From the IMG/VR virus record IMGVR_UViG_3300042691_014897, positions 1 through 64,000 of that record: a DNA stretch of 64,000 nucleotides; one strand, given 5' to 3'. The DNA comes from a virus. Made by a program: the position numbers and the translations under genes. The notes under the pieces were generated by a model. That model did no database searches. It worked only from the letters and a program-made list of their open reading frames with translations, and was not told the origin of the DNA. Shown one piece after another: positions 16,129 to 23,948 of the stretch (its first letter is position 1; each line of letters starts with the position of its first letter).

Positions 16129-16447
16129 CTATCGCTGGGTAGTCATAACTACCGTTAATTCTTATAATTAAATCACCGTTTTCGTTTAAAAAATATAATA
16201 AATCTTCGGGTTTAATTTTATATTGACTGTGGCCTGCTAATTCATTAATTAATTCGTGATTAGCATCTATGTTAATTACTACTGCGTCACTACTGATATC
16301 AAAATTTTCTTGGTCGTTAACAACCACTTCAGTACTATCTGCAACAAGATCTACCTTGGTAAAAACAAGATAGCCAGTCGCATCTCTAGTCAATCTGTAA
16401 AAATAACTTGGAGACAAACCTCCAGTGTTTCCTATATAACGACTCAT
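16124..16447 (-). CDS. Small virion-type protein, cassette A member, 107 aa
   Basis: I recognise no function. It is clearly paralogous to the 122-aa product at 41712-42080: both have SPSYFYRLTRD/SPDQRYFYALRTD-type starts, a K/R-V/I-D strand, and the same ending pattern (YFLNENGDLIIRINGSYDYP here, YYINDEGELVVRYNQSYSYP there). The fold looks all-beta. The start codon overlaps the upstream stop (ATGA). In both loci it lies directly upstream of a large fibre gene whose N terminus starts MA(D/E)F.LGRL, suggesting a linker or adaptor for that fibre class. Confidence 0.78.
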   Translation of the reverse strand: MSRYIGNTGGLSPSYFYRLTRDATGYLVFTKVDLVADSTEVVVNDQENFDISSDAVVINIDANHELINELAGHSQYKIKPEDLLYFLNENGDLIIRINGSYDYPAIV

Positions 16448-16779
16448 GTTGTAATCTCCAATGCACTAACAATAACATCAGCAGATGTTGCAACACTAGA
16501 TGTTACTATAATTGAATCTTCAGGCTCTAAGACAATTTTTTGATCTCCGCCAATTGCGGCCAGTGAGGTTCCCTTAGCAATTACTACACCCTTAACAATA
16601 TATCCTGTGTTTGTATTTGCGTCATCGTAAAATTGAATATCTACTGTTATTGGTCCTGATGTAGTATTTGCTATATTAATACCTATTACCGTTGAACGAG
16701 TACTAATACCGGTTGTATAGACAGTTTCTGGTGTTGTTCCTACATCAGTTGTTAGTGTTTTTACAAATTGATTTGACAT
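16444..16779 (-). CDS. Small virion-type protein, cassette A member, 111 aa
   Basis: This is an all-beta protein with the pattern STVIGINIANTTSGPITVDIQF, VIAKGTSLAAIGGDQKIVLEPEDSIIV, which is a jelly-roll-like decoration fold. It is paralogous to the 113-aa product at 42092-42433 (ATVIGMSFSNQ, VVPPNQSLRVINGGEKLVLSGN) and, more distantly, to the 101-aa product at 51872-52177. Its stop overlaps the start of the 107-aa gene by the ATGA motif. A structural or decoration role is inferred from context. Confidence 0.78.
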   Translation of the reverse strand: MSNQFVKTLTTDVGTTPETVYTTGISTRSTVIGINIANTTSGPITVDIQFYDDANTNTGYIVKGVVIAKGTSLAAIGGDQKIVLEPEDSIIVTSSVATSADVIVSALEITT

Positions 16780-16783
16780 TGTT

Positions 16784-17383
16784 TTATCCTAGTGCCACCG
16801 AGAATGAAATAGCATTATCGGTGCTTGTGTTATCCACATAAGTTTTTGTTGCTATAGTCGACGTATCAACAGCTATAGTACCATCAAGTTGTACAGTTAA
16901 ATTACTACCAATAATCACACCGCCTAGCACACTAGCAGTAGCAACAGGTAATGAAGCTGTGACAGTGCCGGATCCGCCTAGAGATATTGAAGTTCCGTTA
17001 ATCGTGATAGAGCTATTTGCAAGTTTATTATTAGCAATCGATCCTGCTAACATTGTGTTAGTAACTGTACCAGTATCGGTAGTATAAACTCCATTAGTCA
17101 CTGTGCCAGCATTACCGTTAATGCTACCGCTGATAGTGTTGGTCACTGTTAAGTTTGTCAGTGTACCGACTGAGGTTAAACTTGAATTAACTACGTTGGC
17201 AGCTAAGGTTGTTGTGCTAGCTGATAGATTAGTAGCAGTAGTAGCATTACCATCTAGTATAAATGTCTTTAATTGACTGAGCGTTGCTTTATAACTGTCT
17301 GGTCCTAACGGATCGACTACAGGTAGAATTGTATTCGCATCAACTGCGGTTATTGTGTTAAATTGACTGATCTTAATAGACAC
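16784..17383 (-). CDS. Short fibre-like structural protein, 199 aa
   Basis: This low-complexity, Thr/Val/Asn/Ser-rich beta protein starts KISQFNTITAVDANTILPVVD, a common N terminus of phage virion proteins. A repetitive stalk follows (SSLTSVGTLTNLTVTNTISGSINGNAGTVT) that is also seen in the 1182-aa fibre. There is no receptor domain and no chaperone. It sits between gp13 and the cassette A pair, five bases from gp13's stop. It is probably a neck or fibre-connector protein; the exact role is unknown. Confidence 0.72.
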   Translation of the reverse strand: MSIKISQFNTITAVDANTILPVVDPLGPDSYKATLSQLKTFILDGNATTATNLSASTTTLAANVVNSSLTSVGTLTNLTVTNTISGSINGNAGTVTNGVYTTDTGTVTNTMLAGSIANNKLANSSITINGTSISLGGSGTVTASLPVATASVLGGVIIGSNLTVQLDGTIAVDTSTIATKTYVDNTSTDNAISFSVALG

Positions 17384-17387
17384 AATA

Positions 17388-18179
17388 TTATCCTATAACA
17401 AATGTCAGCGGTGTGCCGCCTGGTACTAGCTCATTAATTTCTTTTTCTAATTTTTCAATTTCTTCTTTGCCGGCACTCATCATAGCAGTACCGTTGAGCT
17501 GTATAGGACTCTGTGGTCCTGCGATTGATCCAAACTTACTACGTGCTTCGCCTAGCATTAACTTGCAGGTTGCTAGAGTATAATCATATAACCACTGTTT
17601 GGCATACAAGTCTTGTAGTAATACAAAGTCTGGACGATAATTGTGTGTTCTTAATAATACTTGTTCGCCTTGGGCAAAAGGTCTTTGCAATACTCTTAGA
17701 ATATGATTTGTAGGATTAAAACTAAATTCGATAAAAGCGCCGAACATTTTACCTACTAATTCTTGATAGCCTGCAAATAAATGATAGGTCGCAAGTCCGC
17801 CCATCATACTACCACTTAACAAGTAGCTGTTTGTGTACGCCAAGTTGAACGGCTCGAACAATGTTCCGCCTGCGCCCAAACCGCTACGTGATCCTATTGC
17901 ACGACGAAATATACTCTGTACTGTAATAATTTCGTTGGGTAATCGATATTCATTAACATCCTGCTGTAGTTCTAAAAAGCTATAACTTTCTTCTACTGCG
18001 TTACTGCTACGTTGGCGGAATTTAGTGATCGCACGGTCTAGGGCAATTTCATAGTGTTTAGGATCTAGCTCTACTTCTACCATACCGTCGCCCAGCATGG
18101 TTTTACAGTAATCAAATACCTTGTTACGCTCTACTGTACTGTCGGAAATCCCGGGATCCTGCGGGTAAATATCTGCCAT
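17388..18179 (-). CDS. 13: Neck protein gp13
   Basis: With gp14 it closes the head after packaging and connects it to the tail. At 263 residues it is a little shorter than T4 gp13 (309). Diagnostic segments include KHYEIALDRAITKFRQRSSNA, SYSFLELQQDVNEYRLPNEI, the hydrophobic LAYTNSYLLSG, and LLQDLYAKQWLYDYTLATCKLMLGEARSKFGSI. It is divergent from gp14, with back-to-back late promoters between them. The minus-strand leader has a good AAGGAG site 8 bases before the ATG. Confidence 0.93.
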   Translation of the reverse strand: MADIYPQDPGISDSTVERNKVFDYCKTMLGDGMVEVELDPKHYEIALDRAITKFRQRSSNAVEESYSFLELQQDVNEYRLPNEIITVQSIFRRAIGSRSGLGAGGTLFEPFNLAYTNSYLLSGSMMGGLATYHLFAGYQELVGKMFGAFIEFSFNPTNHILRVLQRPFAQGEQVLLRTHNYRPDFVLLQDLYAKQWLYDYTLATCKLMLGEARSKFGSIAGPQSPIQLNGTAMMSAGKEEIEKLEKEINELVPGGTPLTFVIG

Positions 18180-18196
18180 AATTAGTTCTCCTTACA

Positions 18197-18204
18197 TATT
18201 TATC
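18197..18204 (-). promoter_or_regulatory. Late promoter GATAAATA for gp13 unit
   Basis: The minus strand reads GATAAATA, 17 bases before the gp13 ATG, with AAGGAG in the leader. It is paired back-to-back with the plus-strand box at 18209, four bases apart. Confidence 0.65.
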
Positions 18205-18208
18205 TAGC

Positions 18209-18216
18209 GATAAATA
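18209..18216 (+). promoter_or_regulatory. Late promoter GATAAATA, leaderless gp14
   Basis: GATAAATA is followed by TCATT and the gp14 ATG at 18222. There is no ribosome site. Together with the minus-strand box it forms a nearly symmetric divergent promoter. Confidence 0.65.
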
Positions 18217-18221
18217 TCATT

Positions 18222-19817
18222 ATGCCACGATTATCTTTATACAAACCAGAAAAAGGCCAGGACTATACGTTCATGGACCGTCAGATTTCAGAGATGTTCC
18301 AAGTAGGCGGTACAGACGTCTATTTGCACAAATATCTAGGGCCCAAACTAAAAACTGAGGGCACAGCAGATCAACCTGTGTACTCTGCACTTTCTGAAAC
18401 AAACATACAGGATCTATTGTTCTTAGAAAATAGAGATCGCAAGTATGCCAGCGAAATTTATAAGATCCGTGGATTTTATAATGTACAGAATATCGACTTT
18501 AACCTAAGTCAGTTTGGTCTGTTTATTGATAACGATACGATTTATATGACTGTACATATTAATGATTTTATCAAATATGTAGGTCGCAAACCATTAAGTG
18601 GTGATGTTCTAGAACTGCCGCACTTACGTGACGAATTTGCACTTAGTGATGCAGACATTAGCCTACCACGCTATTATGTCATTGAAGATGTAGGCCGTGC
18701 TAGCGAAGGGTTTTCAGCTACGTGGTATCCACATCTATATAGATTAAAACTTAAGAAGATATTTGATAGCCAGCAGTTTGCCGATGTGTTGACCAAACCC
18801 ACAGGTGCAGACCTTGATAGATTTGCCGGTGATTGGACATCAGGTACAGAATATTATACAGGACAGATCGTAAGATTAAACGGTGTCTTGTATGAAGTGA
18901 ATGCAGGATTTGAAGCACCCACTGGCACAGTTTTAACACCGCCAGATACTAGTGCTTGGAGTGTTTACAGCGGCAATACTCTGGAAAGTATCCTCAGTAC
19001 TCGTGCTAAGGAATTACAGATCAACGATGCTATTATACAACAAGCAGAATATGATACAAATACCGCAGTCCCATATGATCCAACTGATCCGTACAAAAGA
19101 GTAGAAGGAAAAAGTGGTTATGAAACACGCCAATTCTATACGCTGGCTGTGGACGAGCAGGGCAAAACAAAGATTAATACTGCTGATATAGATTCTCTGG
19201 ATGCTAGCCAAGTAGGCTATACCACTGTTGAGAGTTTAAAGCGTCCTGTAAGGACAGGTTATACAGGATATCTAGTCGGCGATGGTACACCGTCAAATGG
19301 CTATACTTTTGGCCATGGTATCCAATTTCCAGAACAGCCTGCCGTAGACGATTTCTTTTTGCGTACAGATTTTATGCCCAGCAGACTGTTTAAGTTTGAA
19401 GGCACACGCTGGATTCGTGTAGAAGACGATGTACGCATGACTATGACTAATAGTGATACAAGACAAACACTCAAAACATCGTTTATCAACAACAACAAAT
19501 ATATCTATGATCAGGCTGTGGCTGTTGATTATGTTTCTCTTGAAGAAGGTGATACAGTAATCTATACTGACATCGATTATACTACTTCTCTTTATGTATT
19601 TTTAAAATTAGATACTACAGAAATGTCGTATGCTGTTGCCGATCATCCTACGATCATCAATAATGATAGTGGAAAAGTTCGAATTAATTTACCTATTATT
19701 AATACTACACAAGAATCAATTCCCTATACTGGTACATGGAAATTGAGTCTATGTAACAGCAGAGAAGAACAACGACAGGCCGTATCAAAGGCCCTTAGAC
19801 CTAAGGCGGATTTATAA
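18222..19817 (+). CDS. 14: Neck protein gp14 with inserted module
   Basis: This is the partner of gp13 in head closure. The first 190 residues are characteristic: MPRLSLYKPEKGQDYTFMD, QISEMFQVGGTDVYLHKYLGPK, and IYKIRGFYNVQNIDFNLSQFGLFI. The protein has 531 residues against 256 in T4. From about residue 200 it carries an inserted W..GTEYYTGQIVRLNGVLYEV...W module, resembling the repeat at the N terminus of the giant fibre, then an FPEQPAVDDFFLRTD...W segment like those in the gp18 insertion. The C terminus returns to a beta domain ending in basic residues. gp15 starts within its stop codon (TAATG). Confidence 0.92.
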   Translation: MPRLSLYKPEKGQDYTFMDRQISEMFQVGGTDVYLHKYLGPKLKTEGTADQPVYSALSETNIQDLLFLENRDRKYASEIYKIRGFYNVQNIDFNLSQFGLFIDNDTIYMTVHINDFIKYVGRKPLSGDVLELPHLRDEFALSDADISLPRYYVIEDVGRASEGFSATWYPHLYRLKLKKIFDSQQFADVLTKPTGADLDRFAGDWTSGTEYYTGQIVRLNGVLYEVNAGFEAPTGTVLTPPDTSAWSVYSGNTLESILSTRAKELQINDAIIQQAEYDTNTAVPYDPTDPYKRVEGKSGYETRQFYTLAVDEQGKTKINTADIDSLDASQVGYTTVESLKRPVRTGYTGYLVGDGTPSNGYTFGHGIQFPEQPAVDDFFLRTDFMPSRLFKFEGTRWIRVEDDVRMTMTNSDTRQTLKTSFINNNKYIYDQAVAVDYVSLEEGDTVIYTDIDYTTSLYVFLKLDTTEMSYAVADHPTIINNDSGKVRINLPIINTTQESIPYTGTWKLSLCNSREEQRQAVSKALRPKADL

Positions 19818-21277
19818 TGCAATGGTTTTATGATGGACAAATAAGAAGATATCTAACACAGGTAATCCGTGTTATGAGTAACTTCACTGTAAAATATGGT
19901 GACGGTACACTAGTGCGAGTGCCTGTGATGTATGGTGATGCAGATAGGCAGGCCGCTAGTATCGTGAGACAGAATAGCGAAAATAAAATTAATTCTGTGC
20001 CAAGAATAGCTGTTTATGTATCGGGTCTCGATCTAGACAAAGAGAGATTAAGTGATTCAACATTTGTAGGTAAGGTACATGTACGTGAAAGAGAAATAAA
20101 CGGTGACGTTTATACTACTACACAAGGGCGTAATTACACAGTTGAGCGTCTGATGCCCACTCCATTTAAATTGACAATGAAGTGCGACATATGGACTGCT
20201 AATACTGAGCAAAAATTACAGTTATTAGAACAGATATTGGTTTTCTTTAATCCAAGTTTAGAATTACAAACAACAGACAATTATATAGATTGGACCAGTT
20301 TAACTGTTCTAAATCTCACACAGACTAGTTGGTCTAGCAGACAAGTTCCTGTTGGTACAGATACTGCTATAGATATTGCTACACTAACACTAGAAACTCC
20401 AATATGGATTAGTCCGCCAGCTAAGGTCAAACATCTCGGTGTTATCACTAAAATTATTACTAGCGTATATGATGCTAACCAAGTAGACAGTAATAATTAT
20501 ATTGAAGGTCTAGGTCAGCCACTAGTCGGCCCAGAGACGAGTTTTTCATCGTTGCTAACTAGAACTGTAACTACCATCACTGATTATAACATACAGGTTT
20601 ACAATAATCAAGCGATACTAATCGGCAAAACTGAAAGTTCTATTCCTAGAGAACCTACTCTAGATATTCCTGTAAGACAAGGAACACCTATTAATTGGGA
20701 AACTGTATTAAATCAGTATCCTGGAAAATACATCGCCGGTTCGAGTATGCTGTTCTTAACACAATCTAACGGAACGGAAGTAGTTGGAACCGTAGCTATA
20801 AATCCTATGGATTCGACTATATTAACTGTATCGTGGGATAGAGATACTATCAACACAAATACTGGAATAGACAGCAACGGTAACTTAGACACTGATATTG
20901 ATTATAACCCTGCAGATAGTTATAGGCCAAATAGTCCTGGAACATTTGACGCTATAATCGATCCGACAAAAGTCTATCCAGGTAGCGGAATAACCGACCT
21001 TGAAGTCGGTGATAGATTCTTAATCATAGAGGATATTATCGATACTTCAGAAAATACTATTGCAAATCCCTGGGGTAATTTTGTTGCAAACGCCAATGAT
21101 ATCATCGAGTGGACCGGAACAGCATGGCAGATAATATTCAACAGCAGCCAAGAACCAGACACCCTTATATATCAAACTAATATATACACAGGAGTTCAAT
21201 ATATGTGGAATGGTGTGTATTGGAACAAATCCTTTGAAGGTGAATATAAGGCAGGCGAATGGAGACTAGAGCTGTAA
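19817..21277 (+). CDS. 15: Tail sheath stabiliser gp15 with C-terminal extension
   Basis: This terminates the sheath at the head-proximal end and forms the tail attachment site. The start WFYDGQIRRYLTQVIRVMSNF, then RVPVMYGDADRQAASIV, PRIAVYVSGLDLD, PTPFKLTMKCDIWTANTEQKLQLLEQILVFFNPSLEL and LTLETPIWISPPAKV are typical of gp15. T4 gp15 has 272 residues; here residues from about 240 to 486 are extra and hold Asp-rich, Trp-bearing segments (IIEWTGTAWQII, YMWNGVYWNKSF) like those added to gp14 and gp18. It is translationally coupled to gp14, and its last 19 bases overlap the Nudix gene. Confidence 0.9.
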   Translation: MQWFYDGQIRRYLTQVIRVMSNFTVKYGDGTLVRVPVMYGDADRQAASIVRQNSENKINSVPRIAVYVSGLDLDKERLSDSTFVGKVHVREREINGDVYTTTQGRNYTVERLMPTPFKLTMKCDIWTANTEQKLQLLEQILVFFNPSLELQTTDNYIDWTSLTVLNLTQTSWSSRQVPVGTDTAIDIATLTLETPIWISPPAKVKHLGVITKIITSVYDANQVDSNNYIEGLGQPLVGPETSFSSLLTRTVTTITDYNIQVYNNQAILIGKTESSIPREPTLDIPVRQGTPINWETVLNQYPGKYIAGSSMLFLTQSNGTEVVGTVAINPMDSTILTVSWDRDTINTNTGIDSNGNLDTDIDYNPADSYRPNSPGTFDAIIDPTKVYPGSGITDLEVGDRFLIIEDIIDTSENTIANPWGNFVANANDIIEWTGTAWQIIFNSSQEPDTLIYQTNIYTGVQYMWNGVYWNKSFEGEYKAGEWRLEL

Positions 21278-21708
21278 CTGATAAAATTATCTGTAGTGGA
21301 GCACTGTTCTACGCTAGATCTACACGAAGAGTTTTACTATTACAAAAAGCCAACGGTAAACATGCCGGTACTTGGGGACTAGTTGGCGGCACAAATCTTC
21401 AGCATGAAAATCCATGGCAGGGTCTGCAAAGAGAAGTATCCGAAGAAGTTGGATCGGTTCCTAGTATAATTAAAGCCATTCCGTTAGAAACTTTCGTCAG
21501 CAACGATAAAGTCTTTAACTTCCACACTTATCTCTGTGTAATAGAATCAGAGTTTATTCCAATATTGAGCGAAGAACATTGTAGTTATGCATGGGCTGAT
21601 ATCGACTATGCGCCAAAACCCTTGCATCAAGGTCTACGCAATAGTTTTTCAAACAAAACTATTAGATCTAAACTTCAAACAATCTTTGACATTATTGATT
21701 TAATTTAA
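21259..21708 (+). CDS. Nudix hydrolase, 149 aa
   Basis: This is a pyrophosphohydrolase of the Nudix family. The 23-residue Nudix box is complete: G44, E50, then REVSEEVG at 58-65, fitting Gx5Ex7REUxEExGU. The strand before it, TWGLVGGT, is typical. The substrate cannot be read; phage relatives act on ADP-ribose, capped RNA or nucleotide derivatives. It overlaps the end of gp15 by 19 bases and its stop abuts the convergent subtilase gene, so it is expressed with the neck genes as a late product, which is unusual for a housekeeping Nudix enzyme. Confidence 0.93.
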   Translation: METRAVTDKIICSGALFYARSTRRVLLLQKANGKHAGTWGLVGGTNLQHENPWQGLQREVSEEVGSVPSIIKAIPLETFVSNDKVFNFHTYLCVIESEFIPILSEEHCSYAWADIDYAPKPLHQGLRNSFSNKTIRSKLQTIFDIIDLI

Positions 21709-23249
21709 TTTCCGCTAAACGACCAAGCTATTGAAGAGCTGAAAGGCTGTTTAAGGAACTTATTGCCTGATCCTTGAAGATATGCTAGATCTGTGTAACT
21801 GCTTCCTATTTCGGTTAGCCTTCCTGTACTGGCCTGCGTTTCTACCCATGTTTTTGTTTGGCTTTGGTTATAGTTAGGTCTTGCGCCTAACATACAAGCA
21901 ACTACTCCGGCCACTTGAGGTGATGCCATGCTTGTTCCGCTGATCTTCGTTACTTTATAATTTGCATTCAACGGATAACTAGTGGATCCAGAATTTCCTT
22001 CAATTGTTGAGCCAACTGGAATGGCGCTCATTATGGCTTCTCCGGGTGCCCATACGTTTACTCCGGGGCCTGCATTACTAAAGAAACTTTTCCCTTCTGG
22101 TTGTGCAAATTTAACCGATCCCACAGTAAGAACACCAGATGTATTGTTTGGTGTTGCTCCCCTATGATAATATGTTGTTCCGTTAACTGAATCAGTATAA
22201 CTATTGTTATAATCAAGCCCGGTAGTTATATCAATTTTATGTGCATCATTTCCTGCAGCCGCAACTAAAATAACTCCTGCCGTGATACAATCTGCAATAT
22301 CAGCGTCTACCGATGCTACTCTAACCGGATGATAGTATCTAGTAGGTCCTGTTAATCTATTATAAATGGTTTGAACCATTCCGTATAAACTTTGCGGAGT
22401 TGTAGCAGTCCACGGAGTTCCTCGATATATGCCACCTGTTATATTTTCATATATCTTATAATATTCCCAGCTCATGTTCACAACAGTTGGTCTCTTGTAA
22501 CCAGTTGATGTTGTTGATTTTAAATTATGCCATTGTCTAATCATGTTAAAACTAGCACTAATACCAAATGCGGCGGCATTATCTATGATTGTAATAGCAT
22601 AGATATTTGCTTCTTTAGCCCAACCATATAGCCTTCCAGCAACTGTTCCTGCTACATGTGTGCCATGCCCGTCAGGGTCGGTGTAATGATTAGGGTCTTG
22701 TGTATAGGTTCCGGTCAACCCGCTAACTGTCGGCCAATTTACTTGTTGTAAGCGACTGGCAGTTCCTGAGAGATTAAGCCACTCGGGGTGATTCGGATCT
22801 ATTCCACTGTCCTGTATCACTACATCTACGCCGCCGCCTGCTAAAGGGTAGCTATGCGTAAAGTTTAAATCTGTTGATACGAACGGATTTGTAGAATTTA
22901 CACAGGCAGGAATCCCCCAATTGTAATGTGTATTAGTTAGTGTGTTTGATTTTGAATATAACTTTTCTGAATCAGTGGCACTAGGTCTTAAAAAAATACC
23001 ATTCTCAATTTTAGTTCCGTATCGTACGTCAATGATCCTCGGATCGCCTTTTAATTTTTCAGCTTCATCTCGTGTTAATACAAAATCAACGTTTCTAAGA
23101 CTGTCGGGTTTTTCGTTATATAGCTCTACTCGTCTTCCGGGCATGTGTTCGTTATGGTTGGTTCCGCTGACCATGTCTTCGATAAATGCGTCTACATCAA
23201 CACCGACTTGTAGTGTAACGACTGCTTTGTTTTGATCTTCTGTACTCAT
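21705..23249 (-). CDS. Subtilisin-like serine protease (S8), 514 aa
   Basis: The full catalytic set is visible: Asp147 in VIQDSGID, His195 in DGHGTHVAGT, the oxyanion Asn334 in AAAGND, and Ser440 in SGTSMASPQVAG. Residues 1-85 form a probable propeptide or assembly domain (RNVDFVLTRDEAEKLKGDPRI), in place of a secretion signal. No signal peptide is seen, so the enzyme should be cytoplasmic or virion-bound. It lies downstream of the PA14-like protein and the 954-aa fibre, which suggests either processing of fibre proteins or degradation of host surface protein. Its stop overlaps the convergent Nudix gene by a few bases. Confidence 0.93.
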   Translation of the reverse strand: MSTEDQNKAVVTLQVGVDVDAFIEDMVSGTNHNEHMPGRRVELYNEKPDSLRNVDFVLTRDEAEKLKGDPRIIDVRYGTKIENGIFLRPSATDSEKLYSKSNTLTNTHYNWGIPACVNSTNPFVSTDLNFTHSYPLAGGGVDVVIQDSGIDPNHPEWLNLSGTASRLQQVNWPTVSGLTGTYTQDPNHYTDPDGHGTHVAGTVAGRLYGWAKEANIYAITIIDNAAAFGISASFNMIRQWHNLKSTTSTGYKRPTVVNMSWEYYKIYENITGGIYRGTPWTATTPQSLYGMVQTIYNRLTGPTRYYHPVRVASVDADIADCITAGVILVAAAGNDAHKIDITTGLDYNNSYTDSVNGTTYYHRGATPNNTSGVLTVGSVKFAQPEGKSFFSNAGPGVNVWAPGEAIMSAIPVGSTIEGNSGSTSYPLNANYKVTKISGTSMASPQVAGVVACMLGARPNYNQSQTKTWVETQASTGRLTEIGSSYTDLAYLQGSGNKFLKQPFSSSIAWSFSGN

Positions 23250-23252
23250 AGG

Positions 23253-23948
23253 TTAAAATCCGTTAGTTGCTGAATTATAAAAATATCTACTTGACCCGTT
23301 AGTTGTGAAGGCTTGTCCTGGACCTTCCCATTCTAGAGTAAGTTGTCCGCTGGCTGCATTGTTACCGTAGACTATTCGTATTGGATAATATGTTCCAGCG
23401 TCCATATTCCAATAACCGCTAGTGACTGCAACAGGACCATGTAGGCCGCCATTGTTTATAATCAAATTACTAGTGGTGTATCCCGATATTGCCGCAGATC
23501 CTAACCACATGTATGCACCGTCGTCGCTGGTTACTCTAAATCTATGGCTACCTGTAGTTGCAGGTATAAAATACCCTCGATACAATCTACTGATATTTGT
23601 TCCGTATGTATTAATATTAAGCGTAGTATATGGACCAAAAGGCCCGGCAGTAATAGTGTCTGTATAAGTAACATCCTCGTTGTGGTATCCTGGACGACCT
23701 ACTCCTCTTAGGCCGGCAGTTTGATTTAATACAATTAATACACCACCGTCGGCATTGGGAGTACTTACAGCTGACTTACCGTAGGCGCTATTTAAAGAAA
23801 TAGTACCGGATGCTACTCCTAACAAATTTCGAACATCGGTTTCGTTTAACGACGTCGATGTTGTAGCAGTACGACCTAATTCTAGAGCAATACTTTGACC
23901 AGTTATACTACCAGCAAGGCTAATCGGTCCAGTAGAATTTAACGCCAT
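23253..23948 (-). CDS. PA14/GLEYA-like adhesin, 231 aa
   Basis: The N-terminal 70 residues (STGPISLAGSITGQSIALELG, ETDVRNLLGVASGTISL) are a common phage structural leader. From residue 90 on comes a PA14-type beta domain: LYRGYFIPATTGSHRFRVTSDDGAYMWLG, followed by WNMDAGTYYPIRIVYGNNAASGQLTLEW. PA14 and GLEYA domains bind glycans; the Asp-Asp in SDDG is the usual calcium/sugar-binding pair. Its start overlaps the stop of the 954-aa fibre (TAATG), so the two are coupled and probably assemble together. It ends three bases before the subtilase gene. Confidence 0.85.
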   Translation of the reverse strand: MALNSTGPISLAGSITGQSIALELGRTATTSTSLNETDVRNLLGVASGTISLNSAYGKSAVSTPNADGGVLIVLNQTAGLRGVGRPGYHNEDVTYTDTITAGPFGPYTTLNINTYGTNISRLYRGYFIPATTGSHRFRVTSDDGAYMWLGSAAISGYTTSNLIINNGGLHGPVAVTSGYWNMDAGTYYPIRIVYGNNAASGQLTLEWEGPGQAFTTNGSSRYFYNSATNGF

